Counted from the stretch's first letter, positions 1 through 11,800 are shown. The stretch is DNA of 64,000 nt from Macrobrachium rosenbergii (GCF_040412425.1 NC_089763.1:53426087-53490086); one strand, 5' to 3'. The notes: generated by a model from the letters alone, not told the origin. Translations and numbers: made by a program.

Positions 1-478
1 ACTCCCAGCGGCTGCCAAAATTAGGTTTTTCCTATGTCAAAACCTGTTTTTTGAGAGCGTAGTTGCTGTTCGTCCTCAAAGGAGCTTGCAAAAGTAATTG
101 ACAGGTGATGAAATGGCTTAGCTCCTAATAAATAAATCCAATGACCCAGGTAAATTTTTGGTCCAAAGTATAGTCACAGGTTAAGAACCATTTTCTTTAT
201 TCTGGATACTCATTAGGGTTTGAAAATAACGAACAGGAAATAACACAAACATATATGTATATGCACTATTCTTTTTTGGTTCTAAGGTGACTTACTTAAT
301 TACTTTGGGTCCTTTCCCAGCATTATCTCAGCATGACCACCACCTCTAATGGCAATAGAGTTTCAGTAAGCAAAGAGTTAGGCTAACCCAATTTACCCTT
401 TCGTTAACCTCAAATTATCTATCAGTGTTAAAAAACTCGTTGACTAATGAGTTTCATTAACAAATTTGTCTAATGTTA
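1..478. other. Flank or intron upstream of the MFSD3-like exon, no gene seen
   Basis: AT-rich non-coding sequence. I searched it, and 744-1953, for the N-terminal MFSD3 exon that should precede the exon at 1954 and saw no convincing match, so that exon probably lies left of the window. Confidence 0.5.
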
Positions 479-743
479 CAGGCAGTCCACGGTTATCGGT
501 GGGGTTCTGTTCCCGACGGTGTGATGATAACCAAAACTTGCCGACAACCAAAAATCGACAATAACAGCTCTTATCGGCACTGACAACCAGATATTGGTGC
601 CGATAACAAGAGATCAGCATCAGCGCCACTGTTAAGTGGGGATCGGCACATATCGGTGCCAAAAATCCAATTGTCGTCGCTAGACAAGCGCCATAAAACT
701 GGATTGCCAATAACTGAAGTCGCTGATAACCAGGGACTGTGTG
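479..743. mobile_element. Tc1/mariner-type MITE, copy 1
   Basis: About 265 bp non-coding element. It starts CAGGCAGTCCACGGTTATCG and ends with the imperfect reverse complement (GATAACCAGGGACTGTGTG). It is flanked by TA on both sides (477-478 and 744-745), the usual Tc1/mariner or pogo target duplication. Internal sequence is rich in short GGTTATCGGC-like words on both strands. Related copies lie at 14005-14284 and about 17917-18213. The open frame across it is a by-product of the repeat. Confidence 0.8.
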
Positions 744-1953
744 TATTACATTAATGCTAATTATCGTTTTGTTAGACTGGAAAAAATAATAGCACGGCAG
801 TTACAGCGCAACCTAGCAATTTAATCCTAACTTCTCACCTTGCAGGAGACCTGCTGGCTTCCATTTTAACAAATATAAGCCTATCCATTAAAGTTTTAAG
901 GAACTATAACTTTTTACTGGGCCTTAAAACTATGTACTTAGCTTTAAAATTGTTATGATGATTGAATTTTTCAGAGCAAAACCTGGGGATAAGTGAACTC
1001 TGTGACAGACCAGAGTGTAGTGAGGAAAATAGCTGACAAACACACTGCTATCACACCTATGCAAGTAGGATGAAGGGAAAACCGATGTACTCGCTGTAGA
1101 CAGGAGATAGAGCCCTCTTGTCCTGATCCCTATAAACTCTATCACGTGCCAACAAGCACTGTTTTACCCGAGACCAGCTATAAGAGAATTCTTTGGTTTT
1201 GGTTGGTCTGTCTTATGGAGACACTGGAGGGACCATGAGAGTGTAACTCCGTTGAGGACAAACAGCGGTCATGCCTTCAAAATTATTCTGTTAAAGTCTA
1301 TCAAAGAAAGAAAATGCTATACTGTAATGGAATACCATAAGACTGTACTTTTCATTTTAATATGAATGTGAATGCTTTAGCCCATTTCTTTTTTATGAAT
1401 CCAAGTGCAATATGATGATATACCACCACAGGACTAAAAATACCTTTTCATCTAGATGTATTGTGTTTCTTCTTTGTTATATCCATGACATTTTTTCAAC
1501 CTCAAATTTAATTTTTAAAAATCCAGATTCAAGTCTGTTCATGTTTCTTATGTTATCAGTACTTTTCCTTCCTTTTCACATTGTTCCTTTATGTTTCTAG
1601 TATTGAAAATTTCATGAAGTCTACTTTATCTTCATTGCTGAAAAAAATTATTGGTATGGTGGTAATTAACAGATAGAAACATATCAAAACCAGTATGCAA
1701 CTTTGAGGTAACAACTTTGTTCCTTCCAACTCACTGTCCTTCATTTCATGGCCAGAACCAGACTGCTTTTGATTATTTTGTACTCTGTTCTGACATAATA
1801 TTGCATTATGTACATATTATAAGTGGGAGGTGGTGCCTTCCTTGCCAGCAGCTTTGATAATGTAGATTTATAATACACTTTTCCTCCTAACAAATAACAG
1901 GATAAAAGTTATGTACCTGTAGCTTGTAATAATATATTTTGTTTAATTTCCAG
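744..1953. other. Non-coding flank before the exon at 1954
   Basis: AT-rich with only short frames lacking recognisable domains. It ends in a T-rich tract and CAG at 1951-1953, the splice acceptor of the next exon. Confidence 0.6.
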
Positions 1954-2087
1954 TGTATCGACACTGAAAGTGTTATTCATACCCTGGGCAACTAAAGGAT
2001 TATGGGCTCCCATCATAGAGGTGTGGGGAGGCAGGAATCGATGGCTGTTTATTGCCCTCTTGGCTCTTGGAATATCTGCATATACAG
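1954..2087 (+). CDS. MFSD3: MFSD3-like transporter, internal exon (first in window)
   Basis: Internal coding exon of a major facilitator superfamily membrane transporter. The acceptor is CAG at 1951-1953 and the donor is GTAAAA from 2088. The exon enters with one base of a split codon, then reads VSTLKVLFIPWATKGLWAP and onward through a hydrophobic segment (RWLFIALLALGISAYTG). The KVL-PW--K--WAP pattern is characteristic of the first helices of MFSD3 and the related SLC33/AmpG group. The last base is the first of a Gly codon completed by GG at 24249-24250, so phase is preserved across a 22 kb intron. Open reading continues past the donor by chance. The N-terminal exon with the start codon is not in the window. 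Substrate is unknown; MFSD3 is an orphan carrier expected in a cellular membrane. Confidence 0.85.
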
Positions 2088-2146
2088 GTAAAACAGGGAA
2101 AAGATTTCAGTATATTTTATTGTTTATCCTTACAACTTCTATTTTG

Positions 2147-2325
2147 ATTTTGTCTATGAAACTTACCTGTCAGATATATATACAGCTGTATTTTTCTCCG
2201 AAATCCGAAGCAGAATTTCAAAACTTGGGCACACGCAGTGTGGCCAGGTGGTTAGTACTCATTCCCCGCCACAGTGGTGGGAATCGAACCATTCCCATTT
2301 TCTATTCAGATTTTTCTGTCAGCCG
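2147..2325 (+). repeat. Left ITR of DIRS A
   Basis: Inverted match to 8098-8300. Outer edge set by comparison with the complement held in the ICR (about 7985-8016). Edges uncertain by a few bases. Confidence 0.75.
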
Positions 2326-2589
2326 GGTACTGTTAACATCTGTTTGCCAGTACCTCCGCCTCTGATTTCGTTAACTTGCATAGCTTTCTCCCACTCTGAG
2401 TATTCTGACTTTGGTTCGAGGTAAGGTGAGGCCACCGGTTTCAGACCCTCACTGGTTTGCATGAGGAGGGGGCATGTATGTTTGATCAATGATCGCTGCA
2501 AAGAGTGTGAGCCTTTGTCTGACGCGAGCTGGAAATTGAAGATTCCTATGTTCGTAGTTAGAGCGTGACAGGATCAGGGCGTCTTCTCC

Positions 2590-4860
2590 AGAGTGTGTAA
2601 GAGTCAGGGTTCTATTTCTTCACCTGATAACCCCAATGTAGACATTGCTGTACCTGTCCTCGTGGCTCGCCTTCGGGCCCTGAGGTTGGGTGTTCCGCGG
2701 GGGTCGGCCTCTGACGGAGATCATGAACACCATCCGTGCTCTAGAAAACAAAGTGTCTTCGCTACAAAGTGCTGTGCAGTGTAGTGTTCCCCCTAGTGTC
2801 GTGGAGGGGGCGTCAGATCGGCCCCATAATGCTTCTAGGCCTGGACCTCTGTCAGACTCCCAGGACTCAGGGAGAAGGCATGTCGAAAGCCGTAAGAGGG
2901 TTACGGGGCTTCCGACCGACATCTGACGTCCTTCGGCAGTTCCTGCTGTCACTTCCTCAGGCTGCCAAGGATCGTGCTTCGGCTCGTATCCTTATGACTG
3001 CTTTCTTTTCGCCCGAGGCGCCCTCCTCGTAGGGGCTGGAATTCTCGCATGGACTCTACCACTGAAGAGGGAGTTTTAGAGATGACGCTCACGTCAGTTT
3101 TCTCCGCTTGTGCGGGATTTTGAAGCTTTCCCGCCACAGAAGAGGACCCAGACGCTGTCAGAGGAGGCGACGTTTATGAGTTTCCCCAGTCGCCTTCAAG
3201 GGAGAGAGCTGTTCTTGCTCCTGTGAGGAAGAAGAAGACGTCCCTCGCCCTTCTTCCCGTAGGCTCTCCCCTCTCCTCCTCCTGGATTTGAGTCCTCTCC
3301 TTCCAAGAGTATCTACTTAGATATGCAGCCAGTTGGCCTCTCTTCTGGCCGAGGAGAAGGAATCAGGAACCACGCCGTCGCAAAGGGACTTAGGTGGCTC
3401 ATTAAGAAGTCCAGGAAGTCCCCGTCTCCTGCTCCTTTTCTCTCGCTCTCCATCTCCTGCTTCTTCGCCCCGTCGTCCTCACAGCTCACGAAGTTCTTTC
3501 GTGACTCGCCATCTTCACGACGCAAGCAGCCATCCAGGACTCTTCTTTAGCTGCCTGCCAGACGCTTCTCTCGCTGCCGCACAGGACGTTCGGCAGGACG
3601 CTCAGCATGACGCTAGGTTGGGCTCCCGATCGGATGCTCTTCAGGACGCTCGCCAGGACGCTCGCCAGGACGCTCGCCAGGACGCCTTGCCGCCGACGCC
3701 CAGAGCATCTTGATCCCGCGGGAAAAGTAGATCCTTCCGTATCGACCTCAAGGCCTTCGCTCTTCAAAGCTGTTTGTGATTCTCGTGGTTCGCCTTTCAT
3801 GAAGGAGAAGCCCTGGCGATCTGAGCCTGCGGGTTTGATCAACCCTCTGCTCTCGCCCCGACTACCAGGTGCGTTAACCGCCTTCTATGACTTATTCGCG
3901 ATAAGTTTAAACTCCTCGTCTTCTCTCCTCCTTCTCGCAGCTTGCCTCTTCCAAAGCTGAGAAAAACGCTCGGGTTTAGAAGATGACTTCACTGGCTACT
4001 GGGTTAGCCTTCAAGAAGGTTAACGCTGGATGTGGAGGAAACCAGTGATCGCATAAGACTTCTTTGGCTCCTTCCTCCTTCTAAGCTTTTAAGTGTAAGG
4101 CTACATGGTATGAGACAGGTGAGGACGTCGGTTCTGTTCTTCTTCGGTCTCAAGGAGACTTCTCGCCAGCCCTGCCTGTCGACTGCCAAGGTTTCGTGGA
4201 CTGCGTCCTAGACCGACCATCATCTGAAGGGACTTCTTCCGGTTTCTATGGAAGTTTTCAACTTAGACTGGTGCTTGGGTGCTTTAGATCTCGTTGTAGC
4301 CCCGACTGACCAGCCTGGGGAGCTTATCCAGTGTTTTGAATTGCATGGATAAGGCCGCCAGATGGTTCTGAGGAATCAGGCCTCCCATTTTTGTACAGGT
4401 CTTGGAAAAGAGGGCCTTGTACTGCAATTTCACCTCCAAGTCAAGTTTCACTGGGCCACAAAGGGCTGAATTATTGTTTGCCTTTGTCGGTTACATCTTT
4501 CCCCAGCCTTAATCAAGGATCTTGCTTCCAGTCTTAAGGAGAAGGCAACGCAGGACCTATTGGCCCATTCGCCTAGACGCCCTTCAGTCCTTCTACGTCT
4601 TCGTCGGTTCTTTCCTCCAAGAAGAAACAGCCCTTTCGTGGAGGAGCTTCTTCCTCGAAATCGACTCCACGAGGGAGAGGTTATTCCAGAGGAGCAGCCC
4701 CATCGAAGCCCAGGGGCAAAAAGTGATCATCAACTCCTCCAGACACCTGTGGGAGCCAGGCTACTTTCATTTGCGGGAGCCTGGAGAGTTTAAAGGAGCG
4801 GACTCTTGGTCCGCCAGTTCTAGAGAAAGGTTACAAGATCCCGACTTCTCGACCGCTTGC
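2590..4860 (+). pseudogene. DIRS A gag-like region (degenerate)
   Basis: No single frame survives. Short fragments in all three frames show a charged heptad-like stretch (EIMNTIRALENKVSSLQSAV, about 2719-2780), Ser/Pro/Arg-rich low-complexity segments and a 12 bp minisatellite encoding ARQD repeats (3642-3683). By position between left ITR and RT this is the gag equivalent of DIRS elements. The homology is positional rather than motif based. Confidence 0.5.
3642..3683 (+). repeat. 12 bp minisatellite inside DIRS A gag
   Basis: The unit CAGGACGCTCGC is repeated 3.5 times without mismatch, with looser related units just upstream (from about 3585). It encodes a repeating ARQD tetrapeptide in one frame. 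Confidence 0.85.
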
Positions 4861-6420
4861 CCCCTTTGTACGCCACCTGCTGATCTGTCGCCTCTACCAT
4901 TGGGAAACAACAGATCCTTTTAGATCTTTTTGGAGAGATGCTCTAAAAAGAGCTGTGGAGCCAGTTCAGATCTATCCTCTCCAGGGTCTTCTACAACCGA
5001 CGTTCTTATCCCGAAACAGTCGGGTGGTGGAGACCGGTACTGACGAAGCAGACTGAACCGCTTTCATTGTCAAGAGAAGTTCAAGATGGAAACGCCACAC
5101 CTGTTCTCGAGCGCTAAGACCAGGAGATTGGATGGTCTCTACCCCATAAGATGCTTACATTTCCACGCCTCCCATATCTCAGTCAAGACAGTACCTGAGG
5201 TTTGTACTGGGGGAAGAGTCTTCCACCCGGGCTCTTTGCTTTGGTCCCAGCACAGCTCCCATGGTTTCTACAGTGATCATGAGAAATGTGGCAAGGTGGC
5301 TTCACTTGGCGGGATCCAAGGCTTTCGCTTACCTGACGATTGGTCTATCTTGAGCTTCTTCCCGGGCTCAGTGTCTGGAGGACCCACTTCGACATTGGAG
5401 TTGACGGGTCCCCGGGACTTCTAGTCAACAAAAGAAAGTCCCATCTGATCCCGACTCAGTCCATCGCTCATCTGGGGATCTAGATGGATTCAGTGGCTTT
5501 TCGAGCGTATCCATCCCTAGAACGTCAACAATATTGCTTGAAAAAGTTTCGGCTTCTCCTGGGGAAGGAAACATGTCGTGAGGGAATGGATGAGTTTGCT
5601 GGGACCATTTCCTCGCTGGAGAAGTTCTGTTTCTGGGGAAGACTTCATCTCAGGCCGCTTCCAGTTTTTCCTTAGCGGAGAACTGATGAACAAGGAGTGA
5701 CCTGAAGAGTCCTTTGAAGATCTTTCCGTTTCGTCAAGACTCACCTGAGATGGTGGCTCAATTCTGTTACTGGCAGGAGGCGTTTCACGCCTTCAGAGCC
5801 CGACCTAGTGTTGTTTTCCGGACGCGGCCCAGGGAAGGATGGGGAGCAACACTAGGAGGGGGAAGAAGGCCAGGCACCCGGAGAGGGGAACAGGTGTGTC
5901 CTGGCACATCAATCTTGCAAGACTGGGAGCTATACATCTAGCCTCCTCCACTCTTCGAGGATCGTGTGCGTCAGGCCGGGCTGTTCAGGTAATCCCACAA
6001 CACCACAGCCTTGTTACCTCAAGAAGCAGGGGGTACTCGCCTCCTGCCTCTGTTCAGCTTGGCAAAGGAGATCCTTCTTTGGACTCATGCTCGGGGGATC
6101 ACAATTCTCACAAGGTTCATCGCGGGCATAGAGAATATCCGCAAGGATTCTCAGTCGGCAGCATCAACTTCGACACAGAATGGACCCTTCACGCAGGAGG
6201 TTTGTCTGGATCTGTGGAAAAGAGGGGATGTCCCCCAGTAGACCTTCGGCGACGCCCAGAACAAAGAGGCTTCCTATTGCTCCTGTCTTAGACCCGGAGC
6301 TCAGCAGTAGATGCCTCCCTCTGGGACTGGAAAGGCCTAGATCTTTACGCTTTTCCTCCCTTCAAGATCCTGGGAGAAGTGATCAGAAATTCTCAGCGCC
6401 GAAGGAACAAGGATGACTTT
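4860..6420 (+). pseudogene. DIRS A reverse transcriptase / RNase H (broken)
   Basis: Fragments in several frames match the DIRS RT-RNase H order. A segment around 5140-5215 reads DAY followed by a diverged PI--SRQYLRFVLGE, the RT palm motif usually seen as DAYF-IPIH---RKYLRF. Near 5800-5860 a segment ending EGWGATLG corresponds to the RNase H motif DAS-EGWGAHL, and later pieces follow RNase H order. In-frame stops at several places and frame changes show it is dead. Confidence 0.7.
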
Positions 6421-6689
6421 AATACCCCCTTGGCCAAAAGCAGCGATTGGTTCACAGAGGTCATGACCTTCCTTGTGGACTTCCCCATGACACTCCCCGG
6501 GAGAGTAGATCTTCCTAGCAGCCCCATTTCCTAAGATTCCACAAAACCTCCCCGCCTGGAGTCTAACTGGCGCTCAGACTATCTCGAAGTTGGCAAGAGC
6601 GAGGGCTTTATGAGCAGGCAAAGGCTATCGCCAGTGCCAGACGACCCTTCTATTTCAGTCTATCAACTGGCGGCCAATTTTAGAGATGG

Positions 6690-7640
6690 TGCAAGAGCAG
6701 CTGGATTTCCTAATTACCCACTCCTGTGCCCCAAATAGCGGACTTCCTTCTACATCTCAGGGAGAAAGAAAAACTGGCAGTCTCTACCATTAAAGGCTAT
6801 AGAAGTATGCTGTCGGCAGTCTTCCGACACAGAGGCCTTGACTTAGCCGACAACAAGGATCTCCACGATCTCTTGAGATCCTTTGAAACTGTTAAGGTTC
6901 CTAGGCCCATGACTCCTCCTCTTGGAACCTAGGATGGTCCTGGGGTAAATTTATGTCAAGTCCTTTGAACCTATGTCTCTGGGCTCTCTCAAGAACGTGA
7001 CTAGAAAGGCAGTTTTCTCCTAACTCAAGCAGAGCATGCATGAGGGTTAGTGAAGTTCAGGCTATTAGCAAGTTATTACTGGCTTTAGGGTCCTAATGCC
7101 GCTTTGCTCCTAAGTCCATTTTTTCTTGCCAAAATGAAAATCTCAAACCTGTGCCCAAGACGTTTGAAATCAAGGTTTGACAGAGATTCTTGACAGAATC
7201 AGAGAGAGTCTTGTGCCCTGTCAGGGCTCAAATTCCTACTTAGCCAGGACGAAAGAGCTGGTGTCTGGACAATCTGTGGTGTTCGGTTAGAAGACCTGAC
7301 TTGCCTATGTCCAAGAATGCTCAGTCATCTCTTTAAGAAGTACCATCAAAGAGGCCTATTCTTTCCAAGAAGAGGACATGAGGTCTCTTTAAAGGAAAGC
7401 TCACGAAGTGAGAGCCATCGCGACTTCCGGTGGCTTCTCTCCAGAAGAATATGTCTCTTAATGATCTTCTGGGTACCACCTTCTGGCGGAGTAATTCAGT
7501 TTTCGGTCAGACATTTATTTAGATGTGAAGTCAACTTTAAGACTGCCTTCGCTGGGACCATACGCTTCTCGCGAGACACAATGTTGGGAGAAGAGGGCAA
7601 ACATCATCCTATCCTTTAGGGTTAGGTGGTATTTTTAATC
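6690..7640 (+). pseudogene. DIRS A tyrosine recombinase (broken)
   Basis: The N-terminal, core-binding part is well kept at 6726-6932, with VPQIADFLLHL-like sequence then STIKGYRSMLSAVFRHRG, a hallmark of DIRS tyrosine recombinases. After a stop, later fragments in other frames include CPVRA (about 7208) and HEVRAIATS (about 7400), the box holding the catalytic His and Arg of the RHRY tetrad, followed by the FWRS-type motif before the tyrosine region. At least several stops and frameshifts separate these. The enzyme would integrate the circular element without a staggered-cut target duplication. Confidence 0.8.
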
Positions 7641-7981
7641 TTGGCTTTGTATTCGGTTGTTGTGGCCACCGATGTGGACGCCTAATCTTAGCCTATATTA
7701 GGTTCATTGGCTTAGTTAGGCCTGGTCAGGTGGTTGGTTGTTGCTTCTTTCCTCTCAGTATGGTCATATGATCTAGTCCCATTGTATCTGTCTCCCTGAC
7801 AGAGGTCATTCAGATCTCACCAGCTTTATAGGTCCCTACCTTGCTGGCAATCTAGTAAAGAGAAGCAGGCTTGGGTGACAGTAACCTCGGTTGCTGCGCT
7901 AACAGGTGAACCGCCAATCGCCATCTTTTGCTCCTAAATCCTATTCTGTCTCTACCCAATCTCCAATGGTGGATTCAGTTG

Positions 7982-8080
7982 TATATATATCTGACAGTAA
8001 GTTTCATGAACAAAATGATATTTTAATGATAAAATAAAGTTTGTTCATACTTTACCTGGCAGATATATATAATTATAGTG
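7982..8080 (+). repeat. Internal complementary region of DIRS A
   Basis: 7986-8016 is the reverse complement of the left outer end (about 2147-2180). 8015-8078 is the reverse complement of the right outer end (about 8225-8300). The two halves meet near AAAATGATATTTT. Confidence 0.8.
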
Positions 8081-8097
8081 CCCACCACCTCCTCAGG

Positions 8098-8300
8098 AGA
8101 CAGTGGCACTAGAAAATCTGAATAGAAAATGGAATGAGCTCTCGATTCGCCACCCAGCGGCGGGAATGAGTACTAACCACCTGGCCACACTGCGTGTGCC
8201 GCAAGTTTTGAAATTCTGTCGGATTTCGGAGAAATACAGCTGTATATATATCTGCCAGGTAAGTATGAACAAACTTTATTTTATCATTAAAATATCATAT
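8098..8300 (-). repeat. Right ITR of DIRS A
   Basis: Inverted copy of 2147-2325, extended at its outer edge by an AT-rich stretch (AACTTTATTTTATCATTAAA) that is also found complemented in the ICR. Confidence 0.75.
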
Positions 8301-8479
8301 TTGAAGGCTATGGGAACCCAGCTTTTCTAACTTTTAATGTATATGTAGAATATTAAAGAAGATAAAATTAAAATGCAAAGATTATGCCTAAAATCTGTTA
8401 ATGATAGTTCTTTGAAAAATTTTTTTTTTATCAAAATGTATGTTTAGTGGATACAAATTATCACCATACTTGAGACATA

Positions 8480-8533
8480 AGGCAGCCCCCGCTTACCAGC
8501 GGTATTGGTTAACGGCGTTTTGAAGACTACCTG
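8480..8533. mobile_element. Minimal MITE relic, 54 bp
   Basis: Starts AGGCAGCCCCCGCTTACCAG and ends GAAGACTACCTG, matching the two ends of the CAGGCAGTCCCCGG MITE family, with TA on each side (8478-8479, 8534-8535). Almost all interior sequence is missing. Confidence 0.5.
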
Positions 8534-8605
8534 TATACTGTATTCCTTTAGTATTTGAAAGGATAACCAACTCAGAAAAGTTAAGATGACAGACTTTCTC
8601 TTTAA

Positions 8606-9845
8606 ACACTGTAGTGTTTTTCCCAGGGACAGGAACACTATGGTGGGGTAATTGATACCCCAGTTTGGAAAATCAATAAAACACAATGTAATCAAGATAT
8701 TTTATTCCTGAAAACATGAAAAGAAACTTCAACCTTTCTTCTTTTATTGGTAAATAAGCTATTTTGAGAAATTAGAAAATAACAAGCTTCTGGGGTAATT
8801 TAAAAAAAAAACTCTGAAAAAGTAAGAACTATGTAGAATACCCTACAAAAAAAAAGTTACGAAAAAAAAATGATTGATGTTGGTGTGTTGTCCTTTGATC
8901 TGGCAACACTCAGGAGGTATACAGCCTGTTTGGGAGAACGTTGAAAAATGCTCTTTATTTTACTGGTAAATAAAACACTACTTTTATTATTATTATTATT
9001 TAATTTTTGTCAGTTATTTGTGAATTATATAGGCCCATATTTAATAGCTGTATGTTCTGTGAGTAGAATGACATGAGTCTGAGACAAGAAAAATTCTTTT
9101 TACCATTAAAATGTAACCATAACTGGAGGGTAAATGTAACGAAATTAATTTTTCCTATTATTTCACATTATCATGTACATTAATTGTTATTAATGGAAAC
9201 TTACAGAAGGTAAACAAAGGTCTTACCTTTATTGGTCAATGCAGTCCACACAGACTGGATATATGTGGCGGGGACACACGGGATGGCCACAGTTGTTGCA
9301 TCTGTGCCTTGAGTTTTGGTCTTCTTTTGTGGGACACTTTGCACACCGCCCCATGGGTGCTTCGCTGTCTGCCAATACAGGGTGCCCAGAAGCAGCTGCA
9401 GAGCTATGTGAAGGGAGGTCACAAACTCCAGCTATGGTAGCTTTGAGGGATCTTGAGAGGTGGGGGTTGCTGAGGCGCTGTTTTGCCCAGGGCCGGATGA
9501 GGGTCATTGCCAGCTACTTGATGTACCTACAGCACCCCATCTTTTGACATGCATTTTCTCAAGGTTCTCATAAAAAATGACCCAGGAGTTGATGATAATG
9601 GAATTCAGCATACCATGAAATTATACCCATGCTATTGAGTACCGTAACACTGTCGTGGGGTAAATTTCTCCCGGCACCCCATCTCCAGAGCACCATGGGC
9701 ACGCAAAATGAATGAAACTGCCATTCACTACAAGACCATTCATAAACATGAAGCTACTGGGAACAACAGCTCTCTTGGGGCATAGACTTTTAGTAGAAGA
9801 AAAAAATACATTTTTTAGAGGGTAAAATATACCCCACTACAGTGT
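8606..9845 (-). mobile_element. Internally deleted piggyBac-like transposon
   Basis: A 1.24 kb element. Both ends carry the 11 bp terminal repeat ACACTGTAGTG in inverted orientation, each directly next to TTAA (8602-8605 and 9846-9849), the specific piggyBac target duplication. Inside, on the minus strand, only the C-terminal cysteine-rich domain of the transposase remains. The subterminal GGGGTA words near 8640 and 9660 may be internal repeats. Confidence 0.75.
9229..9507 (-). pseudogene. piggyBac transposase C-terminal cysteine-rich domain
   Basis: The 92-residue frame ends with RCAKCPTKEDQ and then HRCNNCGHPVCPRH and CVDCID. This Cys/His spacing is the cross-brace zinc domain that ends piggyBac transposases and binds the terminal repeats. 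The upstream DDD catalytic domain is absent from the element, so this is a remnant. The reading start is arbitrary. Confidence 0.75.
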
Positions 9846-9929
9846 TTAAGGGATGTCGGATTCCAGTTCATCCAGTATTCACTTCTGTTCTGAGGGTTGT
9901 AGAACTAGGTTAACCAAGTTTTCAAACAA

Positions 9930-11800
9930 TTCTCATATGAAATGCAGTAAATGTACGGGGGCAAGAATGTAGTAAAGATAATACTTGCGTAGTGTCAGGA
10001 TTGGGAGGATAAGAAATGGAAAACCTTGAAATCTCATCTAGAAAAACTGGAAAGAGATAGGAAGAGGAAAGCAGCCCTTAGGGCTGAGAATAGGGCCAAT
10101 ACTGATTCTATTCTTTTGGATAATGTAGGGGATGATAGAACTCCAATTCCTCCTCTTTCTCCCATTCTAAGTCCTCCTACTTTACCATCTACTCCTGTTC
10201 CAGGTTCCCATGATTCTGCTCTTAGTGCCATTGCCAGCCTTGAATCAGGTTCGATCAGAAGTTTGGTTTATTCTAATACTGTTATGGAAATGGGATCGGC
10301 TATTAGATCTCTAATGGCGAAAAATGTGAATAATGAAAATGCAGTGAGAAGTGAGAGTGTTGTGAATGTTGAGGAGGTGGCTGTCCGTCCCACCAGTGCT
10401 CATAGATGAAGGTCACTGTCCCGCTCCCCTGCACCAGGGAGAAGACATACCGGAGGTCCAAGAGAGGCTGGTGGGGTTTGCCCGCAGGCAGTTGCCCCCT
10501 CTGTCGAGCCTGTCATTCGTTCCCAGGCTTTGACTAAGTGCCATTGCAAAGGCATTCCAGTGCATCAGCTTTCATCAGATTCGGAAGCTTCCAGCCCTCG
10601 CAAGAAGCTCCCATATCGATTCTCTGTTTCTTTGTGCCCTCTCAAGAGACATGCAGATCTTGGCGATACTTCTTCTCTGGCTGTCAAGAGGTACAGGGAG
10701 GCTAGCCTACAACCTTCCTGCAGTTTTCAGGACCAGCCTGCTTCTCCAGCTCACCACCTTCATTCATTGGGAGACAGTCCTGATTGCTACAAGCGCTCTA
10801 AGCGCCCGACTTCTTCCGAGCGCCCAGTGCCTGCTGACTCAGGCCAGACTTCCTCTGTTGAGCACCCGGCGCCTGCCGATTCGCGCCATACTTCCTCTTT
10901 TGAGCGCCTGGCGCCAACTTCTGAGCTTCTGGCGCCAACAGCCGAGCACCCAGCCTCTGCTTCTGGGCGCTAAGCGCCTTCCTCTCTTAATCCATCATCA
11001 TCATCAGTTCAAGAAGATTTGTTATCCCCTCTCAAGCGTGAATTGACTGAACGTATGGGTTTTTGAAGAAGACCCCTTCAGTTCCTGAATCCAAAGATAA
11101 ATCTTTGTCTCCTATCTCTTCAGAGGAGGAAGAGGTTGTTCAGGAGACAGTCCCCTCTTCATTTTACTCATCTCTTTTGCATTTCCTCCTGGATAGTTTT
11201 CCAGATTTCTTCGTTCCTGCTTCTCCTACTTCTCCAGCTTCTACCTTCTTCATGAGAAAGCAGTCATCAGAGGGTACCAGGTTACCCAAGCTAGATCTTT
11301 CCTGTTCCTCAAAGAAGGCTCTCAGAGAAGTTCATGAAAGGCTGGCCTCTAAGAGAGAGCAGGGCAAAGCAACATTCGCTTTTCTGCCCAGCAAATTGTT
11401 AAAGATGAGGTACTCATTCTACGCCACCAGGGAAGTTCCTTCCTTGGGAGTTTCTGCCTCCTCCTAGGGGACTTCCCTGGTCTGGTGGATTCGGCTCGTA
11501 GAACGGCCTTTTCTTTGGCCAAGATAATGTTTTCGTCATCTGGAATGGATCACCTTATCAAGAACATTTTTAAGGTGTTCGAGATTTTTAGTTTTCTTGA
11601 TTGGGCCATCGGGGCTCTAGCGAGGAAAATTGAGGACTGCCCTGATCTCGCTGAAGACTTTGCCGCTGATTGGCTTGGAGTTCTTCCGTGCTCAGATAGG
11701 GCAGTTAGAGACGGCTCTTTGGAACTTGCCTCCCTCTTTTCTATGGGTGCCCTTAAAAAGACGGAGCTATGGTGTTCTTTCACCTAGAAAGGAGTCTCGC
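9930..11800 (+). mobile_element. DIRS gag fragment, copy B
   Basis: 5' gag part of a second DIRS family, cut off at about 11800 by the non-LTR element. It holds a diverged zinc-binding N-terminus, a basic segment, proline/serine-rich degenerate repeats, and a conserved gag C-terminal region. It resembles fragment D (34590-35700, minus strand) more than copies C, E, F, G and H. Confidence 0.6.
9942..11800 (+). pseudogene. DIRS B gag-like protein, frameshifted
   Basis: Around 9942-10010 frames switch through a CSKC...CSKDNTC pattern comparable to the Cys motif that begins gag in copies C, D and E. It continues as KSHLEKLERDRKRKAALRAE (10026 onward), the basic helix also seen in D. Then follow Pro/Ser-rich sequence, degenerate repeats of the type S-E--AP-DS at 10800-10970, and two long clean frames (11063-11467 and 11485-11787) containing RLPKLDLSCSSKKALREVHE and a hydrophobic C-terminal part ending KKTELWCSF. 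That ending plus KGVSP just past the stop fits the end of DIRS gag as I recall it. The RT and recombinase are missing. Confidence 0.55.

Larger units (their letters stand above)
2147..8300 (+). mobile_element. DIRS-type retrotransposon copy A with both ITRs and ICR
   Basis: Degenerate but structurally complete DIRS element, about 6.15 kb. Order on the + strand: left inverted terminal repeat, gag-like region, reverse transcriptase and RNase H, tyrosine recombinase, internal complementary region (ICR), right ITR. The left end (2147-2325) and right end (8098-8300) are inverted copies of each other, sharing for example the words AGATATATATACAGCTGTA and GTGTGGCCAGGTGGTTAGTA. The ICR at 7982-8080 contains the complement of the left outer end followed by that of the right outer end, the diagnostic DIRS layout used to close a circular intermediate. 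It lies in the host intron about 60 bp after the exon donor and in the same orientation as the gene. Confidence 0.85.

Noticed and set aside
9239..9547. 102-residue + strand frame over the piggyBac remnant
   Set aside because: It is antisense to the cysteine-rich domain, whose Cys/His spacing is only seen on the minus strand.
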